DNA of 20,829 bases. Source: a virus. Location: positions 1 through 20,829 of the IMG/VR virus record IMGVR_UViG_3300046504_000089, one strand, 5' to 3'. This document shows, piece by piece, positions 1 to 5,833 of this stretch. Position numbers and translations under genes: made by a program. Below the pieces are notes generated by a model. That model was not told the DNA's origin. It was given only the letters and a program-made list of their open reading frames with translations, and did not search any database. Each line of letters begins with the position of its first letter. The first letter of the stretch is position 1.

Positions 1-175
1 TCCTGGTGAACGTCTTGTATTCCGCGTCCCACTGCCCGACAATCCGGCTTTCCTTGTCGAGCGTCACCCGGCATTCCGGGTTCTGGCAGGTGGTGTCCTC
101 GGCGATCTCATCCTTAAAGATGGGGATGATGGTCAACTGGCCGCAGACGGGGCAGGTTTGGCGTTCAAGAGACAT
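1..175 (-). CDS. Small zinc-ribbon protein, 3' end cut by window edge
   Basis: This gene starts at the ATG complementary to 173-175 and runs off the left edge after 58 residues. A GGAGG Shine-Dalgarno lies just upstream of the start. Two cysteine pairs are visible, CPVC at residues 8-11 and CQNPEC at 30-35, which suggests a rubredoxin-like zinc ribbon. The start overlaps the stop of the upstream ASCH-like gene by 11 nt, so the two are probably translationally coupled. The same start context (MSLERQ) occurs again at 4,176, on a gene that is otherwise different. Small zinc-ribbon proteins of this sort are common in phage early regions and mostly have no known function. I see no catalytic motif. 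Confidence 0.75.
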   Translation of the reverse strand, partial: MSLERQTCPVCGQLTIIPIFKDEIAEDTTCQNPECRVTLDKESRIVGQWDAEYKTFTR

Positions 176-190
176 GGGAAACCTCCGTGA
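159..190. repeat. Gene-junction repeat (second copy at 4,160-4,191)
   Basis: Positions 159-190 and 4,160-4,191 agree at 29 of 32 bases, including 18 identical bases at the start. Both copies hold the end of an upstream gene (SHVS-stop) overlapping the start MSLERQ of the next by 11 nt. The genes on both sides differ between the copies, so this is a shared seam rather than a gene duplication. Confidence 0.8.
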
Positions 191-779
191 TTCGTCGGAA
201 AGTGAGAGCCCACACCCAGGGATTAGCGGACCATGGGAATCCTCGCTTGGCGTTCAAGCGGTCCCACTCAAAGCGGTACCACTGGCGGGCCGTGTCCATG
301 ACAACCGGGTTGTAACTCTGATTCGGTTTCAGACCTTCGAATGCCCATCCTTCGCGCTGGGCGTCGGCTTCGTCGATCTCCTGGACCCGCTGCACGCGAA
401 CCTCGGTGATCTCCAAGAGTAGGCGGGAGTCGCATCGGAACATGTGAATGGGAGACTTCCACGTCCATCCTGACTTCTCGCCATCGGCCCGATAGTGGGG
501 CTTTGAGATTGTCTCGAATCCAGGGCGCCGCAGAAACGTCTCCCGCACCCAGAGCCGGTTTCCGGGTTCGCCGTGGGGGCACGTCATGGCCGCCGATCTC
601 TTTGGAAAATAGTCATAATCTAATGCGTTGTCTGTCCATGCCCAACCGTTACAGGCTTCGTGGAGATTGACGCAATGAGGAGGCGGTTGCGGCTTTATGA
701 TTCGCCGCGTCTGGGTCTTGCGGTCCTGCTGAATCGCAATCACGGATGGCCCGCTGAAGATGATGGGCCGCTCTTTCAT
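165..779 (-). CDS. ASCH/PUA-like phage protein
   Basis: This 204-residue protein resembles a widespread phage family with a PUA/ASCH-type fold. The N-terminus has PIIFSGPSV and KTQTRR (residues 21-26), followed by GNRLWVRETF (73-82). The C-terminal half carries EITEVRVQRVQEI and a final NPWVWALTF segment, all hallmarks of that family. ASCH domains are thought to bind RNA or modified nucleotides; the role of the phage members is not established. Start and stop are coupled on both sides: the start overlaps the upstream ASCH gene by 4 nt (ATGA) and the stop overlaps the zinc-ribbon gene by 11 nt. The family call is from remembered sequence patterns, not a search. Confidence 0.8.
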   Translation of the reverse strand: MKERPIIFSGPSVIAIQQDRKTQTRRIIKPQPPPHCVNLHEACNGWAWTDNALDYDYFPKRSAAMTCPHGEPGNRLWVRETFLRRPGFETISKPHYRADGEKSGWTWKSPIHMFRCDSRLLLEITEVRVQRVQEIDEADAQREGWAFEGLKPNQSYNPVVMDTARQWYRFEWDRLNAKRGFPWSANPWVWALTFRRITEVSHVS

Positions 780-1270
780 GTGGGCATTTCCCAGTCCCAG
801 AGTCCCAGAGCGCCTTTCGCCGGGATGGGCGGGTCGAACTGCTGCAACACGTTGTCAAATATCCAGGCGTAGCGGCCGGGGTTGTAGTCCCCAAACGTCC
901 GTTCCGGTTGCGGAGGCTGGAGCATGCGCGCGCCTGGCATTAGGAGTCGTGCTGCCTCGGTTTCGACAATCACCTTGCAATCCACGAGCCGGCAGACCGC
1001 GAGCACGGAGCCCAGCGGAAGCGCCTTGATGTTTGCCTTTATGAGATCCGCCCATGCCAGGATGAGGGTGTCTGGCGGATCGGGCCAGCCAAGCGCACGC
1101 CGAAACATGTGGTCAGATTCCGCTTGATTCTTCGCCCATCCTGGAAACGTCTTAGCGGCGTGGATTGCCAGCGGGCCGCGGTAGGATGTTCCCCAACTTC
1201 TGGTCTCAATTTTCTTTGCACCAATTGCCACAAGTGTGGCCCAGGGCTGTGTCAGAGTTAGAACTTTCAC
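776..1270 (-). CDS. ASCH domain protein
   Basis: I choose the GTG at 1,268-1,270, giving 164 residues. It forms a GTGA overlap with the preceding gene, has AGGAGG upstream, and the protein then begins directly with the domain. The motif LTLTQPWATLVAIGAKKIETRSW region (residues 4-26) and RGPLAIHAAK (31-40) are typical of the ASCH domain (Pfam ASCH), a beta-barrel related to PUA RNA-binding domains. Family members may act on RNA or recognise modified bases; no nuclease motif is obvious here. The open frame extends upstream to 1,429, but that extension is arginine-rich, overlaps the neighbour and looks non-coding. It lies next to a second ASCH-like gene, so the two may act together. Confidence 0.88.
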   Translation of the reverse strand: MKVLTLTQPWATLVAIGAKKIETRSWGTSYRGPLAIHAAKTFPGWAKNQAESDHMFRRALGWPDPPDTLILAWADLIKANIKALPLGSVLAVCRLVDCKVIVETEAARLLMPGARMLQPPQPERTFGDYNPGRYAWIFDNVLQQFDPPIPAKGALGLWDWEMPT

Positions 1271-1566
1271 GTCGCATCCTCCTGTAGTTTCTTCATAAAC
1301 TCGTACATCGGTTTCCCGTCGCCAGTTTTCAGGGCCTCTTCGTAAAGCTCCTTGAGCTTCGGCCACTTCATGACGAAGCGCTTCCAGGCGGGGAACATAT
1401 CGACAATGTATTCCAGTTGCAACTCCCATTCGGGGCAGAGTTTCAGGATCCGGTAGCAGCGTGCAAAGTCAGCCGGGTCGTGTGAAACTCCATGCTCGCT
1501 GTAGAGCTTCTGTCCAGTAAAGACTTGCCAGATCGTCTTTTTGGATTCGCATCGCCGACACTTCAT
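1267..1566 (-). CDS. Hypothetical protein with N-terminal CxxC
   Basis: The protein is 99 residues and begins with a cysteine pair (MKCRRCE) followed by a mostly helical sequence rich in lysine, glutamate and tryptophan. Two further cysteines at about residues 37 and 44 could complete a zinc site, but this is speculative. The start shares ATGA with the stop of the upstream 63-residue gene, and the stop shares GTGA with the ASCH gene. That 4-nt overlap pattern is the main evidence that it is a real member of the operon. I do not recognise the family. Confidence 0.78.
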   Translation of the reverse strand: MKCRRCESKKTIWQVFTGQKLYSEHGVSHDPADFARCYRILKLCPEWELQLEYIVDMFPAWKRFVMKWPKLKELYEEALKTGDGKPMYEFMKKLQEDAT

Positions 1567-1754
1567 CTCCCGGACCTTTTGTCACGCAGAACACGAGCAT
1601 GAACAAATAGAGGGGTTACGTTTTGTAGTGGGCTCCACCAATTAAACCGATAGCCAGCCACCACTTTAATGCGGCCATCTACCAGTTGGCCAAGGCCCAT
1701 TGCGCGGAAAGCCTTCTTTGGCGGGGTTCTGTAACGCTCCAATGGTTTCGTCAT
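1563..1754 (-). CDS. Small basic hypothetical protein
   Basis: This gene encodes 63 residues, strongly basic, with an aromatic patch (RFNWWSPLQNV) in the middle. I place the start at 1,754 because it forms an ATGA overlap with the stop of the upstream gene, and its own stop overlaps the next start in the same way. The same frame stays open up to 2,306, but that upstream part lies across the Gp37/Gp68 gene, is proline- and arginine-rich and is almost certainly not coding. No family recognised. Confidence 0.68.
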   Translation of the reverse strand: MTKPLERYRTPPKKAFRAMGLGQLVDGRIKVVAGYRFNWWSPLQNVTPLFVHARVLRDKRSGR

Positions 1755-1969
1755 TCGCCATCCTGGCACTGCTGAATGAGCTTCTGGACACTTTCTTTCA
1801 TGCGGCAAAGCGCCGAGAGCACAAGCAAGGTCCAGTGCAGCCCGACGATGCGGCCTTCCTTGAACTCCTGGTTTACCTGTTGGGCGCCGCCCTGGACGAG
1901 CGCGGATACGATCTCCTGGGCCGTGCGCTTCGGGTCGATCTTGGTGGTCTCCATGTAGCGGCTGCTCAT
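1751..1969 (-). CDS. Small helical hypothetical protein
   Basis: A 72-residue protein, probably all alpha-helical, with charged N-terminal and C-terminal thirds and a hydrophobic middle (GLHWTLLVLSAL). The hydrophobic stretch is short for a membrane helix and looks more like a buried helix. The ATG overlaps the stop of the large Gp37/Gp68-like gene by 4 nt and the stop overlaps the next gene by 4 nt. No recognisable domain. Confidence 0.75.
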   Translation of the reverse strand: MSSRYMETTKIDPKRTAQEIVSALVQGGAQQVNQEFKEGRIVGLHWTLLVLSALCRMKESVQKLIQQCQDGE

Positions 1970-3027
1970 CGAAGCATCTCCGGCATCTCGTCCCAGACTC
2001 TTCCGTCGAGCAGTCTGCCGGCGGATTTCTTGCCGACGCGGTAGATGTATGCGTCTCCCATGGGTTGACCGGGTGTGCGGTCATCGGGAGGGTCGATAAG
2101 TGTGGCGAGACTGTAGTGCTGCTTTTGCCCTGTCGGCAACCATTCGCCCCACTGCTTGAAGAAGAACGGCACGCCGGCCGCCTGGCACTGGTCCCGTAAT
2201 CCCCTGGGCCAGTCGGGGTGCATCGGCCTCGCCCCCGGGCCGGATTCGCCGCCACAGATAACCCAGTGGATACCACGCAAGCCGTCGAACTGGCCATTAA
2301 ACCCAATCTTGAGCGGCTCCCATTTAGCCCAACGATGAGAGATCGGCCCCAGTAGCGGTTCCTCGCTCACAAACCTCATAGCGGCCGGGGTCTGAAGCAG
2401 GTCCGGTATCCGCTCGTCGGCCCGCTCCTGGTCCTCTGCCGAGACTCCTAGACCGAGGTTGGGGAGGGGCCAAGCGTTAATCTTCCATGATTGCCCCCAC
2501 GCAATTCGGCGGGCATCAAAAACGTCTTCGGATGGTAGAGTGAATGTCAGTGCGGACAGGCTCTTTGATGCTGCTCCTACCATTACGGGTCGATAGTCCG
2601 AATGTCCGAAGTATTCGCGCATCCTCTTCGCCCGCTTGGTGAGCCACAAGTGCCGATGATGAGGCGTGAGAGCGCACGTCGCCGCACAGCGGTCGATCCA
2701 CTCGTCCGGTACCCAGTCTCCAAACAAGTCTGTACAGTCGGCCCAAAAGAAGGTCGATGGCTTCCGGCGCCGGAGGACCTGCTGTAGCACGTTCTCATCG
2801 AAGAATAGTTCGCCGCGGCTCTTGTTTTCGGCTGTGAATTCCAAACCCGAGAGGTACGGTCCCTTCTGCATTCTGGAGGCGTAGCAGTTTTTGCAGCCGG
2901 GCGAGAGCTTCTCGCAGTAGTGGCCCACCTTCCCGGTTTGCTTGTTTCGGAACCGGATCGGATTCACGGTGAATCCCTGGGAGCCTTCCCCTGGGTTGCG
3001 AACCCATTCTATGGAGGTTCGGGTCAT
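1966..3027 (-). CDS. Phage Gp37/Gp68 family protein (DUF5131)
   Basis: The product is about 353 residues and matches the DUF5131 / phage Gp37-Gp68 family. Evidence includes three clustered cysteines near the N-terminus (C38, C45, C48 in LSPGCKNCYA), FFWADCTDLFGDWVPDEW, HLWLTKRAKRM, the LGLGVSAEDQ segment, RFVSEEPLLGPI, WVICGGESGPGARPM and GVPFFFKQWGEW. These are the conserved blocks of the family. Members are often linked with a three-cysteine-motif partner protein, which is not present here; the biochemical activity is not firmly known, and radical-SAM-like folds have been suggested. I choose the ATG at 3,027 (ATGA overlap with the upstream gene, AAAGGA upstream). Two in-frame starts up to 3,054 are possible. 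Confidence 0.93.
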   Translation of the reverse strand: MTRTSIEWVRNPGEGSQGFTVNPIRFRNKQTGKVGHYCEKLSPGCKNCYASRMQKGPYLSGLEFTAENKSRGELFFDENVLQQVLRRRKPSTFFWADCTDLFGDWVPDEWIDRCAATCALTPHHRHLWLTKRAKRMREYFGHSDYRPVMVGAASKSLSALTFTLPSEDVFDARRIAWGQSWKINAWPLPNLGLGVSAEDQERADERIPDLLQTPAAMRFVSEEPLLGPISHRWAKWEPLKIGFNGQFDGLRGIHWVICGGESGPGARPMHPDWPRGLRDQCQAAGVPFFFKQWGEWLPTGQKQHYSLATLIDPPDDRTPGQPMGDAYIYRVGKKSAGRLLDGRVWDEMPEMLR

Positions 3028-3416
3028 GTACTGAGTCCTTTCCATTTCCGCCACTGCTCCAAAACCTTCTCGCGGGCCGCCGGCGACAAGCCTTCCAGAC
3101 AGCCGAAGGTCAGGCGGTCGAACAGGTGCTCTTTCAGTTCATCCCAGATCGTTCCGAATATCCAACTTCCATCGCATGAGAACTTCGCGCGGATCTCGAC
3201 GCACAGTAGGCAGGTTTTGTACGTGGCCAGAGTCTCTTCCCACTTAGCCGACGTGCGCTCATAGTTATCGCCGGGCTGGATCGCGTTGCCGCATTCTGTA
3301 CACTGGTGCGTCTTGCGGGCTTTCGGAAGCGTGGTCTCGTAGAACTCGGCTTCATTGTCGTCGTTCCGATTGAGCACGCACGTATCCGAGCAGGGGCCGG
3401 CCGCCAGATCAGACAT
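3024..3416 (-). CDS. Phage zinc-binding protein
   Basis: This 130-residue protein begins MSDLAAGPC. Its central part has CTECGNAIQPGDNYER (about residues 39-54), then TYKTCLLCVEIRAKF with a second cysteine pair, and an FGTIWDEL segment. The two cysteine pairs spaced by about 30 residues indicate a zinc ribbon or treble clef; I recall many short phage proteins with the same HxCxECGxxIxxGxxYE pattern, with no assigned function. The start overlaps the upstream stop by 8 nt (ATGTCTGA) and the stop shares ATGA with the DUF5131 gene. The first 25 bases of the gene are nearly identical to those of the gene starting at 3,687. Confidence 0.82.
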   Translation of the reverse strand: MSDLAAGPCSDTCVLNRNDDNEAEFYETTLPKARKTHQCTECGNAIQPGDNYERTSAKWEETLATYKTCLLCVEIRAKFSCDGSWIFGTIWDELKEHLFDRLTFGCLEGLSPAAREKVLEQWRKWKGLST

Positions 3417-3426
3417 TAGGGACTCC
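3392..3426. repeat. Gene-junction repeat, copy 1 (copy 2 at 3,663-3,697)
   Basis: Positions 3,392-3,426 and 3,663-3,697 match at 33 of 35 bases. Each copy spans the 3' end of one gene (ending GVPNV then stop) and the 5' start of the next (MSDLAAGP), including the ATGTCTGA overlap. The flanking gene bodies differ, so the repeat marks a seam where small genes have been duplicated or exchanged. Confidence 0.85.
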
Positions 3427-3687
3427 TCTCTCTGCGGCTATCATCAGTGCTTGCGCCAGTGAGCCGGTTACGTGCAACTGAGCGACCGCGTCCGCTACTG
3501 CCACGGGCCACATGATGTCTTCTTTGGGGCGTGAGTGGCAGAGTTGTTCGGCTCGCGCTTGGTCCACCTTCCAGGCGTCCCGAAGGTCCGACGTGTAGCC
3601 GTGTCCGTCTGGGCGCCACCATCGCAGGCAGTTTCCGCAGAAGCCTACGTTCTGGATGTAATAGGGGCCGGCCGCCAGGTCAGACAT
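3409..3687 (-). CDS. Small cysteine-containing phage protein (internal start in the fused frame)
   Basis: Starting at the ATG at 3,687 this gene gives 92 residues beginning MSDLAAGPYY. It contains FCGNCLRWWRPDG, a cysteine pair resembling half of a zinc site, and ends in a helical alanine-rich segment closing with GVPNV. A GGGAGTCCCC stretch precedes the ATG, the same context as the downstream gene starting at 3,416. It is likely to have been an independent gene, coupled by the 8-nt overlap to its neighbours, before the tandem duplication upstream put it in frame with the preceding gene. No function known. Confidence 0.68.
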   Translation of the reverse strand: MSDLAAGPYYIQNVGFCGNCLRWWRPDGHGYTSDLRDAWKVDQARAEQLCHSRPKEDIMWPVAVADAVAQLHVTGSLAQALMIAAERGVPNV

Positions 3688-4176
3688 TGGGGACTCCCTT
3701 GAGGGCCGCGTCGAGCTTTGCGTGGAGCGGTTTGTGAAAGTGTCTGCGGATTGCCTGGGGAGGATCTGACATGTCGTCAAGCCCTTCGAGTTTCTGCAAA
3801 ACTCCTGTTTCTGCAAAAACTCCTTCGTGAATCGAACCGCCTCTTCGAGCGCCTTCAGGTGGTCTACCGCCTCCTGAATTCCTGCCGGTGTTTCGAGCCG
3901 ATGGATGTTGCAGGTCGCGCCGTACAGCTGGTCGCATATGCAGCCCTGGCGGATGGCCTGGGCGAGGGCGGATTGAAGGGCGTGGATCTCCGGCGGCGGG
4001 TCGGCGGCCTTGAGCGAGAAACCTTCGCGGCGCCACCAGGTCCGATCTTCCGCATGGTAGAGCCGGTCCTCGGGTTTGTCGAGAAGGCATTCGGTGGATT
4101 CTATCGATCCTTCAAGGTCGGCAAAGAGTCGGCGTCGATACGCACGAGCAAGGTCAATCTGGCGTTCAAGAGACAT
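3409..4176 (-). CDS. Two small phage genes fused in frame by a tandem duplication
   Basis: The open frame from the ATG at 4,176 to 3,409 encodes 255 residues, but it reads as two genes joined by a frame slip. The first part is a mostly helical protein with a possible metal site (GCICDQLYGATCNIH, about residues 86-100). A 17-nt tandem duplication at 3,791-3,824 then shifts the frame. If one unit is removed, the frame continues KEFLQKLEGLDDMSDPPQ and ends GVPNV-stop at 3,680, overlapping the next ATG by 8 nt, exactly like the following junction. As written, the frame instead runs through an atypical stretch rich in Thr, Ser and Arg into the next gene, MSDLAAGPYY. The start has a CGGAG-like site upstream. 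A longer start at 4,200 is possible. Confidence 0.7.
   Translation of the reverse strand: MSLERQIDLARAYRRRLFADLEGSIESTECLLDKPEDRLYHAEDRTWWRREGFSLKAADPPPEIHALQSALAQAIRQGCICDQLYGATCNIHRLETPAGIQEAVDHLKALEEAVRFTKEFLQKQEFCRNSKGLTTCQILPRQSADTFTNRSTQSSTRPSRESPMSDLAAGPYYIQNVGFCGNCLRWWRPDGHGYTSDLRDAWKVDQARAEQLCHSRPKEDIMWPVAVADAVAQLHVTGSLAQALMIAAERGVPNV
3663..3697. repeat. Gene-junction repeat, copy 2
   Basis: This is the second copy of the 35-nt junction sequence at 3,392-3,426, differing at two positions. It covers the out-of-frame GVPNV stop and the MSDLAAGP start. Confidence 0.85.
3791..3824. repeat. 17-nt imperfect tandem duplication
   Basis: Two adjacent units begin with TTTCTGCAAAA and end ACTCCT, starting at 3,791 and 3,808; the second has one extra A. 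The period of 17 is not a multiple of three. It lies exactly where the reading frame of the upstream gene departs from its expected C-terminal frame, so the duplication explains the gene fusion. Confidence 0.85.
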
Positions 4177-4191
4177 GCGAATTCTCCGTGA
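4160..4191. repeat. Gene-junction repeat, copy matching 159-190
   Basis: This is the second copy of the SHVS-stop / MSLERQ junction, with 29 of 32 bases conserved. Confidence 0.8.
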
Positions 4192-4384
4192 CTTCTTCAA
4201 CCGCCACCGATCCGCGCGGGTCTCCGAATCCGTTCAGGTGCTCGAAGCCGGTCTCGTTCGACCACAGAGCTGCGGCCGATGAGGCTACCGTCTGAGCGTC
4301 GGTATAGTCCACGGCCCAAACGGAGACATCGGAGCGGACTCGGAAACGGCGGAGGATGGGTTCAGGGCAAGGCGTCTCAGACAT
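4166..4384 (-). CDS. Small hypothetical protein
   Basis: This 72-residue protein begins MSETPCPEP and has a central alternating segment (FRVRSDVSVWAVDYTDAQ) that suggests a beta-strand followed by a helix. The start overlaps the upstream stop by 8 nt through ATGTCTGA, and the stop overlaps the next start by 11 nt, so it sits firmly within the operon. The composition is ordinary for the region. I do not recognise it. Confidence 0.72.
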   Translation of the reverse strand: MSETPCPEPILRRFRVRSDVSVWAVDYTDAQTVASSAAALWSNETGFEHLNGFGDPRGSVAVEEVTENSHVS

Positions 4385-4547
4385 GGATTTGCTTCCTCTC
4401 GGAAGGGCCTTCCGAGATAACCCATGCTTGTCTGAGTAGGATGGTTCGATCTTTGGGCTTCAATCGAGCGAGCGCGATAAGGACTTTTCCCAGCGCGTAC
4501 AGCGGGGCATAGGGGCTTTCCCAGATGGTGTGTTCAAGGTCTTCCAT
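4377..4547 (-). CDS. First gene of the left operon, small helical protein
   Basis: I favour the ATG at 4,547, giving 56 residues, because GAGAG lies upstream. A TTG at 4,571 would add eight residues and is an alternative. The protein is helical with the pattern YALGKVLIALARLKPKDR and a hydrophobic core; it could be a small DNA- or protein-binding factor, but no domain is recognised. It is the promoter-proximal gene of the leftward operon, with the transcription start predicted about 60 nt upstream of the ATG. Its stop overlaps the next gene by 8 nt (ATGTCTGA). Confidence 0.62.
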   Translation of the reverse strand: MEDLEHTIWESPYAPLYALGKVLIALARLKPKDRTILLRQAWVISEGPSERKQIHV

Positions 4548-4611
4548 GGCTCTCAGTTCTGTCCGAATCAACCGGACCCCGCCTTAGAACTGCGGACGGG
4601 ATGGCTCTTCG

Positions 4612-4641
4612 ATCATAAGGCCAGATCCGATCCCATGTCAA
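4612..4641 (-). promoter_or_regulatory. Strong sigma70-type leftward promoter of the early operon
   Basis: Read on the minus strand, TTGACA (4,641-4,636) is a perfect -35 box, followed after 18 nt by TATGAT (4,617-4,612), five of six matches to the -10 consensus. The expected start is near 4,605. Its -35 lies only 9 nt from the -35 of the opposing rightward promoter, so the two are likely regulated together. Confidence 0.75.
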
Positions 4642-4650
4642 CAGAAAAGA

Positions 4651-4679
4651 TTGACGCGCGGCAAACTGTATGGTAGAGT
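4651..4679 (+). promoter_or_regulatory. Rightward promoter of the repressor gene, possibly leaderless
   Basis: TTGACG at 4,651-4,656 and TAGAGT at 4,674-4,679 are separated by 17 nt. The predicted start falls at about 4,686-4,687, where the ATG of the HTH gene lies, and there is no good Shine-Dalgarno. A leaderless message, as for lambda cI from PRM, would fit. GCAAACTGT at 4,661-4,669 also occurs beside the -10 of the promoter at 13,403. Confidence 0.5.
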
Positions 4680-4686
4680 TTCAGGC

Positions 4687-4944
4687 ATGACGGTCAAACA
4701 GGCTCTCAAGCACATTGAGCAAAAGGAATTGGCCAAGCGCTCGGGTCTCAGCCGGAGTGGGGTCTCGCTGATTCTCAACGGGCATCGGCGGGGTACGATT
4801 GTTACGCTGCGAAAGCTCGCTGCGGCTCTCGAAGTTGGGTTGGACGCACTGGACGCCTACCTGCAGAAGTTCCCGGCGCCCGCGAAGCGTTGGGTGAAGG
4901 TCAACCGGAAGAGTGCGAAAGACCGAGAGTCGGTAGCTGCGTAG
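4687..4944 (+). CDS. Cro/CI-type helix-turn-helix repressor
   Basis: This is the only convincing plus-strand gene. It encodes 85 residues from the ATG at 4,687. Residues 12-46 (QKELAKRSGLSRSGVSLIL, then the TIVTLRKLAAAL helix) form a classic XRE-family HTH, the DNA-binding domain of Cro/CI repressors and antitoxins. The C-terminal tail is short and basic, so there is no peptidase or large oligomerisation domain. An in-frame TTG at 4,651 would add 12 residues but would sit on the promoter. Divergent orientation from the early operon, with facing -35 boxes, suggests it represses that operon, itself, or both. An antitoxin role is less likely because no toxin gene is adjacent. Confidence 0.85.
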   Translation: MTVKQALKHIEQKELAKRSGLSRSGVSLILNGHRRGTIVTLRKLAAALEVGLDALDAYLQKFPAPAKRWVKVNRKSAKDRESVAA

Positions 4945-4964
4945 GCGCCGCAACTGAGAGGAAC

Positions 4965-4982
4965 GAAACCTACGGTTTCTTT
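4965..4982 (+). terminator. Possible weak terminator hairpin
   Basis: GAAACC (4,965-4,970), TAC loop and GGTTTC (4,974-4,979) form a perfect 6-bp stem followed by TTT and then C residues. It lies just after the repressor stop and overlaps the last codons of the convergent gene, as expected for a terminator between convergent genes. The stem is short and the T-run weak. Confidence 0.35.
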
Positions 4983-5272
4983 CCCCTCGCCCCTTGCTTC
5001 CCTTTCGAACGGTTAGCGCGAATCGTTATAACCTCTCCATTCCATCTGAAGCGCTTCTGACCTTCGATCCATCCCACAAGTTTAGGGTCATCGTTTGTGC
5101 TTGTGACTCGGCAATGCACTTTACGGTCGCCGATGACGATGTCGCAGTATTCGCCCTGGAAGTGACTCTCGTAGATTCCAGAACAAAGTAGTTCATCGCC
5201 GCTCTTGATCGTCGCTATAGCCGCGTCGTTGATCTGGAATGCCGACACTAAGAATTTTTCGGGCTCATTCAT
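4970..5272 (-). CDS. Hypothetical protein, last gene of the second operon
   Basis: The gene encodes 100 residues with alternating hydrophobic and charged residues that suggest beta-strands (YCDIVIGDRKVHCRV, EVITIRANR) and a very basic tail (SKGKQGARGKKP). A nucleic-acid-binding role is possible but unproven. AAAGGGGA lies upstream of the ATG. That ribosome-binding site is provided by a duplicated piece of the recombinase gene's 3' end (5,282-5,313); an in-frame remnant of the recombinase tail ends in TGA overlapping this ATG by 4 nt. No family recognised. Confidence 0.75.
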   Translation of the reverse strand: MNEPEKFLVSAFQINDAAIATIKSGDELLCSGIYESHFQGEYCDIVIGDRKVHCRVTSTNDDPKLVGWIEGQKRFRWNGEVITIRANRSKGKQGARGKKP

Positions 5273-5281
5273 GAATTGTCC

Positions 5282-5313
5282 CCTTTGAACTGCTTCAGCC
5301 GCTTGAACACCGT
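5282..5313. repeat. 32-bp direct repeat, copy 1 (copy 2 at 5,841-5,872)
   Basis: This is a perfect 32-bp match to 5,841-5,872, the last codons of the serine recombinase gene (TVFKRLKQFKG). The two copies bracket the 172-residue gene. In both, AAAGG at the end of the repeat serves as ribosome-binding site for the following gene. Confidence 0.9.
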
Positions 5314-5831
5314 CAACTGATAGTGCGCGCCATCAGCCCATCCAGGACAAACTGAAGAATCGTCGCGTAGCAATCCACCGACAGGTCCAACGTGGCGTAT
5401 ACGCTCATATTGGGCGGTACCAACAGCGGTGCCGCGGTGAAGTCCATGCACCGGCCACTCTCGTTGCTCACATCCCTGTCATGCGGTTTTAGGCGTGGCC
5501 TATAGATGTCCAGCAGCGGTACGTGTGCATAGCGCTTGTCCCCAATCCACAAAGACAGAACGCTGTGAGCCGCCAACCTTTCGGCATCGCTTGGGTGGCC
5601 GGTCACGTTCACCCACATCCGGTTGATTTGGAATTCATTTTGGGTGTCGATAAGGCGGGGGCGGTACAGGTTTGTAATCGTAGCCCCGTGGAGGTTGTCT
5701 GTGTGGTCGCAAAAAATGTAGTTGGTGCGGAACTTTAGATCGATCACGTTCACAGTGTCGAATATTCTCCATGGGACAATATCCGGCAGGTGGCGTTTTC
5801 TCTCAAACCGCCAACCAGTATCGTTCTCCAT
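5313..5831 (-). CDS. Putative cargo gene between direct repeats, unknown function
   Basis: This 172-residue protein is rich in aromatic residues and beta-strand patterns (QINRMWVNVTGHP, VLSLWIGDKRYAHVPLL, PLLVPPNMSVYATLDL). It has no signal peptide or membrane helix. The LWIGDK...PL...VPP...YATL arrangement reminds me of small beta-sandwich virion proteins, but that is a guess. The start lies 2 nt past the recombinase stop, with GGAGA inside the recombinase codons as ribosome-binding site. The stop overlaps the first base of the second copy of a 32-bp direct repeat. The gene therefore looks like an insertion into the 3' end of the recombinase gene, which was restored on one side. Confidence 0.75.
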   Translation of the reverse strand: MENDTGWRFERKRHLPDIVPWRIFDTVNVIDLKFRTNYIFCDHTDNLHGATITNLYRPRLIDTQNEFQINRMWVNVTGHPSDAERLAAHSVLSLWIGDKRYAHVPLLDIYRPRLKPHDRDVSNESGRCMDFTAAPLLVPPNMSVYATLDLSVDCYATILQFVLDGLMARTIS

Positions 5832-5833
5832 AA

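Noticed and set aside
1755-2306. Upstream part of a long minus frame ending at 1,563
   Set aside because: It lies across the well-supported DUF5131 gene and has a chance-frame composition; only the last 63 codons are accepted.
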